From: Arthrinium phaeospermum
Taxonomy: Eukaryota > Ascomycota > Sordariomycetes > Amphisphaeriales > Apiosporaceae
Direction: 5' to 3'
Assembly: GCA_006503535.1 (NCBI GenBank)
Contig: QYRS01000007.1
Span: 124,001 to 188,000 of the forward strand
DNA length: 64,000 bases
The stretch's first letter is position 1; each line of letters begins with the position of its first letter. Below the pieces are notes generated by a model. That model ran no database searches and was not told where the DNA came from. It worked only from the letters and a program-made list of their open reading frames with translations. Below are positions 33,069 to 43,039 of the stretch, in pieces. The translations under genes were made by a program, and so were the position numbers.

Positions 33069-34820
33069 ATGGCATCCGCATACCTTTTCTCAGAGGACGA
33101 TCTCATCGAGCTCTCCTTTCTGCGTGATTTGGAGGTGGACCAGCTCATCAACGAAGGACTACTCGCCGACCATCTGAAGCTCTCGTCGCCTTTAGACGAG
33201 GAACTTGCCTTTGCCTACGATGAACTCACTCTTCGCGTTCTGGCTGGGCCACACTATCCAGCCGTGGCAGTGACATGGAGCGTCGAGTGTCGTCATACAT
33301 TCTCCCGCACCGCCATTATTGACTTGCGCACCCGTCTCGGCGAGATTGTGGAAGAAGCCAGCCACATAAACAACCTGGACAAATGGCTGGAGCGGGAGTC
33401 GCGTGACAGCTCTGGCATCTATGAACCCACCATGGTGGTGCTGTCGCTCGTGAGGGAGACGGTTACACACATCGCAGCGTTCCGACGGAAGGTCGAGGAG
33501 CGCAATCCAAACCAGCACCGCACCAAGCCCCAGCTGAAACAAGTCGCTAACATTACCCAGAAACACTCGGAGGGAATAGAGCGTGATACTGCTTTCGAGC
33601 TGCTGGGAAAGACGCCGGCGGAAATTATTCGTAAAATCCCGCCCCAATTTCGCGCGCTTCATGTGGAGGAAGTACTGCGGCAAGATCTCCTGCAGGCTTT
33701 CCAGCGACATCAGAAGAAACTCCGCCATCTGCTTTCTGGTAGACCAGCGTCTTATCTTCGCCGTTATGTGCCACACCAAATTGCGCGCAATAACCGAGCA
33801 GAAGACATGGTAGAGCATATCGTCAAGCCGCACCAGACCTGGCACGGCACCCAGCGACAGTTCGTCCCGTCAATTGTCCGCCATGGCTTCCTGAAGCCAG
33901 GCGCATTCAACCCTACCACCAAGTCTGAGCACGAGGTTCGCTGCGGCTCGACCTACGGGCGCGGCATCTACAGCAGCCCCGATCCCGCATTCTCCCTTTC
34001 GTACGCAAACCGGAGGTGTGAGGCGACGCCCCCCGACCAGTACTTTGGGCTCAAGCTCATCGTCTGCGCGACACTGATGGGCCGGACGAGCAGCGTCTTC
34101 CGCGAGCAGAACTGGCGCGAAGAGTCCCAGACCCACAGCGAGGACGTCGACTCGTACGTGGGCAACCGCGAGCTCGAGTACATTGTCTTCAACCCGGCCC
34201 AGATCGTGCCCGTCTACGTCGTTCACCTGGACTGGGGCGAGGACAACGCGGCACATTTCGCCAAACTGCCCACGGATCCCGGCCAGTGGATCAAGGCACC
34301 CAAGCAGCCCAAGACCCACAGGCGACTCCTGCAGGAGCAGCAGAAGGACATCTGGCCCGTCGACAAACGGCGTGCCAAGCAGGCCATCATGGCGAGGGCG
34401 TCCAAGTGGTTCCCGTACGGCTACGGCCCGGCCACCAACGGCAAGTTCGTGGTCGAGGAGGTCGGCGAGGTGGACGACGACGAAGAAGAGTACGGCGACT
34501 ACCAGGCATTCCGCGGCGAAGGCTCCGATGAAGGCCAGCAGGCCAACAAGGACTTCTGGAGCTGGGTCAAGGCGGCTGAGGCGGAAGATGCAGAAGGGGA
34601 TGCCGAGTTGGAGGAGGCGTGCCGGCGCAAGCACGGCCAGGGCAACGACGAATACTGGAAGGAGCGCCACGGCAAGGCGTCCGAGTCCCAAATGGCCTAT
34701 GCCCCGAGCTGGGACAACATACCCGACCCGGTGGTGTTGGGACACGAGAGCAGCGGCGATGAAGACGAGGGAGAGAGCGACGAAGAGGAGGGACTTGGGC
34801 TCGAGAGGTTGCTGATCTGA
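33069..34820 (+). CDS. PARP-fold ADP-ribosyltransferase-like protein
   Basis: 583 residues, single exon. The middle of the protein has a PARP-type catalytic domain (about 245-385): TWHGTQ with His259, YGRGIYSS with Tyr301 followed by SLSYA, and ELEYIVFNPAQIVPVYVV with Glu370. This gives the full His-Tyr-Glu set of poly- or mono-ADP-ribosyltransferases that bind NAD+. The N-terminal 240 residues are helical and not recognised. The C-terminal part (about 455-583) is very acidic with EEVGEVDDDEEEYG and DEDEGESDEEEG tracts. There is no BRCT, WWE, macro or zinc-finger domain. Glu at the third position permits polymer synthesis, but whether this enzyme makes chains or single transfers, and on which target, cannot be read from the sequence. 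Start is the ATG in GATCGAAATGGCATCC. Confidence 0.75.
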   Translation: MASAYLFSEDDLIELSFLRDLEVDQLINEGLLADHLKLSSPLDEELAFAYDELTLRVLAGPHYPAVAVTWSVECRHTFSRTAIIDLRTRLGEIVEEASHINNLDKWLERESRDSSGIYEPTMVVLSLVRETVTHIAAFRRKVEERNPNQHRTKPQLKQVANITQKHSEGIERDTAFELLGKTPAEIIRKIPPQFRALHVEEVLRQDLLQAFQRHQKKLRHLLSGRPASYLRRYVPHQIARNNRAEDMVEHIVKPHQTWHGTQRQFVPSIVRHGFLKPGAFNPTTKSEHEVRCGSTYGRGIYSSPDPAFSLSYANRRCEATPPDQYFGLKLIVCATLMGRTSSVFREQNWREESQTHSEDVDSYVGNRELEYIVFNPAQIVPVYVVHLDWGEDNAAHFAKLPTDPGQWIKAPKQPKTHRRLLQEQQKDIWPVDKRRAKQAIMARASKWFPYGYGPATNGKFVVEEVGEVDDDEEEYGDYQAFRGEGSDEGQQANKDFWSWVKAAEAEDAEGDAELEEACRRKHGQGNDEYWKERHGKASESQMAYAPSWDNIPDPVVLGHESSGDEDEGESDEEEGLGLERLLI

Positions 34821-35591
34821 GCCAGGACAGATTCGTAGATTAGGGAATTGACAGCACTGACACCCAATTGAACTGATCTTTTGGCCTACATATCATCTCG
34901 TAGACCACCCACCACAGCTGCTGATGCGCCCGAGATCTGTTTTCCGGAATATTCTAGCTGGTGGTTGAGATCGCATTTCTGATCGCATCACGTCAAGCAG
35001 CAAACCGACTAGCAATCAATAGCTGGCGATCCCAGATCCTTTCTCCAGGATTTTTGCATGTTACGGACGTATCGGGTTACAGTGAGACAGGGGCGGTCCT
35101 CTCGGCGCCACATCCCTGCAGCAGATGCAAGTACAGCACAGCAGCGCTCCACGGTTAGGCGGCTAGCGTTACCCTGCCAACGCACCAACTTCGCCCATGT
35201 CAATACCAACTTGGTGCAAAGAGAGAAGACGGTGAGCTTCACCCTAGTCATGTCTTGCGCACACCCACATACATCACGTACATTCCCCTAATCCGCCCAG
35301 TTGCACCTACATTTACACATTTTCCCGACACCATTCTGGACATAACCGTCCTTTTTAATCTAATTTCGAGGAATCCGGGTGCGCAAGTCGTCCTTTTTTT
35401 TTCCTGTTCGCCTTCTAGCCTACTTAGTTAGCACCGACGACGACCAGCCCGAGGAATTCCTGGGAAATCACTTGCGCATTGCACACCAAAGCGGCCGCGC
35501 TTCATTTGGATCCCACCTTCCATACGTATGCCCCAAGAGCATATCTGCTTCTATTATCTGTTTGTAACAGCCCTCTTGAGTGTCGGGCATC
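34821..35591. other. Intergenic, no gene seen
   Basis: 3' flank of the PARP-like gene and leader of the F-BAR gene, with a T8-T10 run at 35390-35401. No supported frame. Confidence 0.45.
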
Positions 35592-38500
35592 ATGCCTGCC
35601 GCTACTGAAGGCCCGACAGTGGCACTGTCGTGTAAGTAATCCTACTGCTTCTTTTTTTTTCCCCCTTGTCCTCCATCCCCTCCCTCTCTCGTGTACATAC
35701 TTGCATATGTAAGTAATGAAGGAAGGCACTTGGACCATACTGACCGACATGGCTTCTCCACTACAGTCGCCAACAACTTCTGGGGAAAGGAAGATGCCGG
35801 CGTGCCACCCTTACTCGATCGCATGCTTGCGGCCAAGCAGACCAATGACGAGCTGCGGGCATTTTACGCTGCCCGCGCATCCATCGAGGATGAATACGCA
35901 AGGAAGCTCCTGTCGCTGAGCCGGAAGTCGTTGGGCTCCCACGAGACTGGCGGCCTCAAGACATCACTCGACACCGTCCGCGGCGAGGTCGAGTCCATCG
36001 CCAAGCAGCACTCGAGTATCGCCAACCAGATGAAGACGGAGCTCGAGGAGCCCCTCGCCGCCTTCGCCGGCGGCATGAAGGAGCGCCGCAAGATCGTCCA
36101 GAACACGGTCGAGAAGCTGCTCAAGGTCAAGGTGCAGCAGACGCAGTCGGTCAACAAGTCGCGCGACAAGTACGAGCAGGAGTGCCTCAAGATCAAGGGC
36201 TACCTGGCGCAGGGTCACATGGTTATGGGCCAGGAAGAGCGCAAAAACAAGGCCAAGCTGGAGAAGACCCAGATCAGCTTGGCCACCTCCAACTCCGAGT
36301 ACGAGATGGCCATCAAGGCCCTCGAGGACACCACTGCCCGCTGGAACCGCGAGTGGAAGGCCGCCGCCGACAAGTTCCAGGACCTGGAAGAGGAGCGACT
36401 CGACTTCACCAAGAGCTCCCTGTGGACCTTCGCCAACATTGCGTCGACCGTCTGCGTCAGCGATGATGCGTCATGCGAGAAGATTCGCCTGTCGCTAGAG
36501 AAGATGGAAGTCGAAAAGGACATCATCAACTTCATCACCGAGAGGGGCACCGGGCAGGAGATCCCCGACCCGCCCAAGTACATCAACTTTTGCAGAGGAG
36601 ACGTGGAAGACCACGAGTCGATAGCGTCGGTGGACCAGGATGATGCCTACTCGGTAGCGCAATTCCCACGAAGTATCAACCCGGCCTTCCGAAGCTCCTC
36701 GCCTCAACCCTCTACCTACTCATCCCATCACGACCCTAATTCTTCTCTCGCGCGTGATCTCGCCCACCAGGATCCTCTCCCCCACCTGTCCGCGAGCCTG
36801 TCCGCGAGCCTGCCCGAGAGCCTGTTCGGGAAGCTGCCCGAGAGTCTGTGCGGGAACCCATACGGGAACCTGTACAAAAACAAATTCGGGAGCCTGTTCG
36901 GGAACCTATTCGGGAGCCTGTTCGAGAACCTATCCGAGAGCCTGTCCGGGAACCTGTTCGGGATCTTGTTCGGGAGCCTGTCCGGGAGCCTGTTCGGGAG
37001 CCTGTTCGGGATCTTGTCCGGGAACCCGTCCGGGATCCTTATGCGTCCTCAAGTCGTGACACTATGCTAGCGCAGCAAAAGGGCCCTGGCTCAGTCGTTG
37101 CACCCCCCAGCAGTCGCCAGTCGAACATGTTGCAGAAGCAGCAGCAGCCTTATGAGACCTCGCAATTCGCAGCTGTTCCTCACGACCCTTACCCAATGGA
37201 CGGTATGACTATGCTGTGCCGTACCGACGGCCCCGGCTCCGGCATGAACTCGGCGACAAGCTCCAACTTGTCCAGCCGCGACGAGCATAGCGACTACTCG
37301 AACCCAACCTCGCTCTCTAGTATGGAGCCTCCTAGTGGCCAGGTATCGCCTATGAAGCAGCCTGAACAACCGGCGGCAATCGAGGACTCTCCCGACAAAC
37401 GGGTTATGAAGAAAAAGAGTGGCTTCTTCCAGAACCACAGTCCCTTCAGGAGGAAGAGCACCAAGGACATGCAAGCGCCGACCAACAGAAACACTTGGGG
37501 ACCCGTCACCACGCAAAACACGCAGCACAACTCGGCAGGATCGAGGCGGCCACAGATGTATCAGCAACACGAGCGCAGCATGACTTCTGACCGCAGTTTT
37601 GCCCCCGAGCGCAGTTTGGCTCCTGAGCGCAACCTGGCTTCCGAGCGTGAGGTTAGCCCTGACCCAATTGACGCCAACGCCAGCCTGGCCCTCAATATTG
37701 GCCAGAACGTATTCGAAGTCGCCAACTCTGATCGTAAGAAGAAGCAAGCGGAGCAGAATGCGACTCCCGCGGAGGAGCTGGACCCCATTGCGCTGGCGCT
37801 GGCGGAGCTGAAGGGAGTGACAGGCAGCAAGCAGTCGGCAGGAAGGATGTCGGCTGACCATTACCATGGCATTGCTACTCCGGCCCCGGGCTCAGAGCGT
37901 GCCCAGCAGTTCTCCCGGTCTGTACCAGCGCCGAGGACCAGCAGCGACATCGCCGCAGCCAAGCGCGGGACACCGCCCCCATCGTACGACCAGCAAGTGC
38001 AGCGCCTTGGTGTCCCCGCCGCCGCATGCACAAAGAAAGCAATGCAAGCTACCTCGCGCAAATACGAGCAACAGACACGCGAGATGTTCACACGCCCCCA
38101 GCCCAGCTCCTACAACAGCGCTCCGGCCGCGCGATCGTCTACCAGGGCCAGCGAAATGTCGGCCGCCCGACCGTCGACTAGGGGTAGCGAGATGCCGGCC
38201 GCCCGGCCGTCGACTAGGGTAGCGAGATGCCGGCTGCGCGACCTTCGACCAGGGGCAGCGAGATGCCGCGGGCAGTTAGCCCAGCGGTGCCTCGCGCTCT
38301 TTCTCCGGGTCTTGGTACCCGCCCTGAAATTGCAGCTCAGGTCAAACCTCTGGCGCCGTCCCAACCACCAGCCCAGGCACAGCCTCCGGCACAACCGCAA
38401 GCCGAACCGCGACAGACATACCGTGCTCCCTCTCCTAACCCTTACGCTGCTGCTGCCTCCCATCAACCCCAGGCACAGGCAGAGCCCCCGCGACAGTCGT

Positions 38501-39354
38501 ACCAGCGCTCTGCGTCTCCCAATCCGTACGCTGCTTCCAGCCACCAGCCGCAAGCGGAACCCGCGCGGCAGTCATACCAGCGTTCGGCATCCCCCAACCC
38601 TTACGCTGCTGCCAGCCACCAAGCGCAGCCAGATCCGCGGTCGTCGTATCATGCGCCGTCCCCTGCGCCGTACAACAGCCCCAGACAGCCGGCGCGTAGT
38701 GAGTCGCGGATGACAACGTCGGAAACGCCCCGGCGTGGGTCGGATAACCCCTATTACCACCAGAACTCGCCGAGCACCCAATCGGTGAACCGAACAGCGT
38801 CACCAGCCACTTTCCGGGGCAGCGAGTTCGACCGCCCCAGCAGTGGCCAGATGGGCGGCAGTCCGATGGGCAGCGATCTAGCTATACAGCTGGCGCCGTT
38901 GGGCGGCGATGACGGGTACGGCTCTCAGCGCGGACGGGGTGGTGGTAGTCGGCCGGGTACCAGCCAAAGCGGAGCGGTGGCGTTCTACGATGGCAGGTCG
39001 ATGTCGCAGAGTCGGCAACGAAGTAAAAGCGTGGCGGACCCTAGTAGGCAGTACACTAGAGAAGGCCGACCGATTCTCCATTTTGGTAAGTTTTCCATCA
39101 CATCCCCCCTTTTTCCTTCCCTCCCCTTTTCTCCATACATGGTGGAGATTGCAAGTGGCTAATACAAGAAAACAACAGCACGAGCATTGTACATGTACCA
39201 GGCTGCCATCCCCGAGGAGCTGGGATTCGGCAAGGGCGATTACCTGGCGGTGCTGCGGCACCAGGACGACGGATGGTGGGAGGCCGAAATTCACTCTGGC
39301 AACGGGGCAGGGCGAAGCGGGCTCGTGCCCAGCAACTACCTCCAGCCCTGTTAA
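35592..39354 (+). CDS. hof1: F-BAR and SH3 cytokinesis protein (Cdc15/Imp2/Hof1 type), two apparent frame breaks
   Basis: Membrane-bending scaffold of the contractile ring and septum. The N-terminal F-BAR domain (about 14-270, starting SFANNFWGKEDAG) is coiled-coil-rich and intact. A long disordered linker with four kinds of tandem repeats follows, then a C-terminal SH3 domain (ALYMYQAAIPEELGFGKGDY ... DDGWWEAEIHSG ... GLVPSNYLQPC). Exon 1 is 35592-35631, exon 2 35767-39085, exon 3 39179-39354. As written, the frame changes twice inside exon 2: near 36779-36783 (C5 run) and near 38215-38219 (G3 where the neighbouring repeat copies have G4). Adding one base at each gives an exact 1178-residue frame. 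Uncorrected, the product would end at 37070 and lack the SH3 domain. Confidence 0.85.
36783..37050 (+). repeat. 12-base tandem repeats encoding REPV units
   Basis: About 20 imperfect copies of a 12-base unit (CGG GAG CCT GTT and variants) encode R-E-P-V, R-E-P-I and R-D-L-V tetrapeptides in the linker of the F-BAR protein. Alternating Arg and Glu suggest a charged, extended or weakly helical spacer. The tract begins just after the first apparent frame break. Confidence 0.85.
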
Positions 39355-40146
39355 GATACGACGAAGGGAAGGAAATGAAGGAAGAAGGGAAGAGATGGTG
39401 ATGACGAAGGACATGAGGAATGAAATTGGTTCAGTTCTGTTTTGGCGGTGTGGCATATTCAAGAGCGGATTTTGATTCATGCGAAGTCTTTCAGTTGCAC
39501 ATACATTTCACAGTTCAGCAAGCGAGTTTACGAAAAGGCCCCCTTGGGATACGCACATGTAAGTGTTAGCGGTCACGAACGGATACGATACAACTGGATA
39601 TTGGGATGGCGTTACTGTATATTTGTTTGGCGGATGAATGCATTTTCAAAGCATGTCGAATCAATGAGAAATTATTCTGAACCCAATCAGCCATGTAAAT
39701 CTTGAGTACGACCCCTGAGTGATGGATGAGTGACATGACTGAGCATGTGACGGAAGCGAAGCACCCAGTGAGTGTATGTTGGCATGACGTCGGCTGGCAG
39801 GGCTTGGCTTGGTCGGTGCCACGGCCGCTACTACAGTACTTGATGGGTGCCATGAGGAGCTATGGAGGAGCTATGGCGGGGGCGCTAGCCAATCGGCAAG
39901 GGTCCCCTAGCGACTGCCAATTACCTGAATGATGCACATGTGCATTCATATCATCTTAACCTTGCCAATTGGGGGCTCCTGCTCCTCCTTCATAACATCA
40001 ACCACCGGCTCCCTAATACTGTGTGAAACCAAGCGACCTCTTTTCTTGTTGCTGCCTCTTCCTGGCGTTCTGGCCAAGGTCGCTGGAGAAAAACAAACGC
40101 CGTTACCACTGCCGCATCAGGATCCAATACCCAGTGCGTAGGCAAG
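39355..40146. other. Intergenic, no gene seen
   Basis: 3' flank of the F-BAR gene and promoter of the seipin gene. No supported frame. Confidence 0.45.
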
Positions 40147-41775
40147 ATGAGTATCGTCGCCAAGAAAGCCATTGTAAGTCGACATCCATCGTCGAGTGGG
40201 ATATACAAAGACGCAGCAGCAGAAGAAGAAGAAGAAGAAGAGAAGGCTGACCGTGGAATTGTGTCCATAGGAGCTCGTCAAGCGACCCATTCGCATTGCC
40301 ACAGCCCCGACTGCCCAGCGGGCCTACATCAATACTTTCCTCTTCTTCTCGACGTCCGTCGCATTGCTATGCATCGCTGCCCTGGCATACCCCATCTTCT
40401 ACTATAGCTACGTCCCCAAAAAGGTCGTTTCGTTACCGATCCATCTGCAGTACAAGTAAGTTTCCCCAACACCATCGTCTTGTTCTTTTCTACTGTATAC
40501 GGATCAAATGAGACAGAGCGTTAACCTGTGTGTTCGTTTGGTTTGAAAAGTGCCGGTCTCAACCCCTACGGCCTCGCTTCGCTGTCGCACGACCTTATGC
40601 TCGACACAGCCTACGATGTCTCAGTCCACCTGACCCTCCCCCGATCGCCGCCTAACCTGGACCACGGCAACTTCATGGTGGCGCTCGTTGCGACGCGCTC
40701 GGTGCTCGACGACCCGGCCCAGTCGTGGGGGCCCATGGCGCTTTCGACGCCCGTCGACCCCTACGTCGACATCCTCGCTGCGCCCCCGGACCACGTTGTC
40801 TTCTCGTCGCGCCGCCCGGCCCTCTTGCCGTACGAGGACCCCTTCGTCTCGCGGGCATCGCGCGCCCTGTTTCTTCTTTGGCACGTCCTCGTCGGCAGCT
40901 CCTCCTCGTCGGCCGGCCGCATCACGCTCGACCTCCCCATGGGTGAGCTCGTCGAATTCCGCGACCAGCTACCCCTGAGCCTGCTGCTAGATGTCCAGGC
41001 GGGCCAGAGTCTGCAGGTATATGCGGCCCGCGTCGAGCTCGTGGCCCGCCTGGCGGGCGTGCGCTGGCTCATGTACAACCACCGCATCTTTAGTTTTGTT
41101 CTCTGCACCGGGCTGTTCTGGTCCGTCGAGATGATCACCATGGCTGCCGCTTGGGCCATTCTCATGTTCTGTTTCAGCGGCAACAGTGGCGCGGTCAACC
41201 CCCACAAAGCCAAGGGTAGCGGTGAGGACGACGGCGATTTTAGGGAACCGCCGCCGTCGGGGCACGCCAACGGCCGCGAACGGCAGCTGGCCATCAAGCG
41301 GGAGGAGGAGGACGACGACGAACGTAAGTGGTCGGGGCGAGAGCCAGAGGGCGCAAACACGGAACTCGTCCGAGCTCGGCGCGAGAAGAGACGCGATAAT
41401 AACGGCAACAACAGCGGCGGCAGCGGTGACAGAAAGATCAAGGAGGGAAGCGTCGAGCGGGGTCGGCAGAGGCCCCTTTCGTCGATAAGCACCGCAGTCG
41501 CTTCGTCTTCCTCCCTGGGATCGCCGAGACAGTCTAAGAGACAGCAGCGGGGCACCAGCGGAGAAGATGTCACACGAGATAAGAGTGCTGCCAACGGCGG
41601 CGCCCACGAGGACGAGGATTTCGATGAGGTGGAGTACCAGGACATAGGTCGAAGTGCGCGTGCGGGTGTCGGTGCGGGCACGGGCTCGAACTACGGCCAG
41701 GGGGTGACGGGCTGGTACGTCGTCGGTCGTCGTCTTCAGGGACCAACGTGCAACAATAAAAGGGGCTTCTTCTAA
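40147..41775 (+). CDS. sei1: Seipin (lipid-droplet assembly protein)
   Basis: Endoplasmic-reticulum protein that forms oligomeric rings at lipid-droplet budding sites. 478 residues. The first membrane span is in exon 2 (NTFLFFSTSVALLCIAALAY), followed by the lumenal beta-sandwich domain with the family block DVSVHLTLPRSPPNLDHGNF then MVALVAT. The second span is IFSFVLCTGLFWSVEMITMA, about residue 255-275. The C-terminal about 190 residues are charged, disordered and probably cytosolic, longer than in yeast Sei1. Exons: 40147-40173, 40271-40455, 40551-41775; the exon total is divisible by three. The first intron contains a GAA repeat (40217-40240) but has normal GTAAGT, CTGAC and TAG signals. 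Confidence 0.9.
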
Positions 41776-43039
41776 ATGTACCATGCTTATTCTTTGTTTC
41801 TTATTGTATTGTTTCTACGCAGAGGAGAGAAGGAGGGAGGCAGAAGACTATGTTTTGGAGTTTGTGGGAAAAGGCAGTGCCTGCCAGTAAGCTTGGCGTT
41901 TCTCAGATGTTTCCCGAGTTGTATTTTGTTCTGTGAGGGGAGGGCTAATTTTTCGAAATGGTATTAATGGATTACCCCCCGGGTGGAAGAGCGACGGAGA
42001 TAGGAGTTCAGAATGGCAGGACTGACAGGCCAGGGCAAGACAGGGAAGAAAACGGGGAGCTGAGAGCGACGGGTCCTTCCGTCTCCCGTCTATTTTTGTC
42101 ACTTTATATCAAGATACCCCAGGGAATAGTAGGGACAGACTTTCGTCTAATTTAATCTTACTGTTGCAACCGTAATAGTCCGTTTGTCTACGGCACTACA
42201 ACTATACAAAAGGGGCAAGTCAAAAGGAGTCGAGGACTCTTATATAGTCTCTCAATCCATTAGAAGTCTTCTTTTCGCCGCGAGAAGTTGGAGAGGAAAC
42301 GGCGTGTTGTTGCGCGCGCGTATGATTTTTTTTCATTTGTTTAACATATTGATCTACCAAGAAAGCTGGGCTCCCGTCTTTATTGAACAGACATGATGCT
42401 GTTTTAACCAGGACAGACCTTCAGGGGCACGCGGTCCTGCAAGAATATGATGATTGATATCCACACACTCCTGATCCAACGTCGTCTTGCTTCCTCGTCG
42501 AAAATCCCTTCATTCCAGTCCGTGCAAGTGAAAAGAAGGAAAGGGTGTTCCCCCATCCCGTTCCTCTCTCTTCGCCATCCGCTTCCTTTCCTTTGGCCCC
42601 AAAGCTTTTCGAAATGGTTTTCGAGAAGTGGTAACGTAAGGGTGGCTAATGATAGAAACTGTTTGTGGTTTTGAAGTCTGGAGGTGAGGTACCGAAAAGA
42701 AAAACCGTCGTATCTGACCCTGGTTCCCTGAATTCCTCTCTCCAAGCAAAACGCCCAGCAATGCTTGCCAACCATCTCTTTTCTGGTACTCCAGATCCGC
42801 CACGGAAAGGAGGGCAACGCCATTTTCCAAGCACCCAAAAGAATCCTGCTGCGGTGCTCAGGTCATGTAGGGAGGGGCCTCATGTCTTGCACGTGATAAG
42901 TGAAATGCGGATATTCGTCATCGCCTATACCTTGTGGCTGGTAGGTAGGTCATGCTCGAGTTGCCGCGTGTCGAAGAGAATTCCGTAGCCTGTCTCAGCG
43001 TGCCCTGACAGGTTTTGACTGCACGGCAGATAGCTGCTG
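41776..43039. other. Intergenic, no gene seen
   Basis: Convergent 3' flanks of seipin (+) and the DUF7918-like gene (-). Several overlapping frames, none with domains or supported codon use. Confidence 0.5.

Noticed and set aside
33870..34745. 291-codon minus frame opposite the PARP-like gene
   Set aside because: Shadow frame; the plus strand has the catalytic motifs and natural codon use.
36848..38713. Separate gene within the F-BAR region
   Set aside because: It has no ATG at its start and lies between the F-BAR and SH3 parts, so it is the same gene after a one-base frame break.
40174..40270. GAA repeat as coding sequence of seipin
   Set aside because: It lies within an intron with normal donor, branch and acceptor, and the exons join in frame without it.
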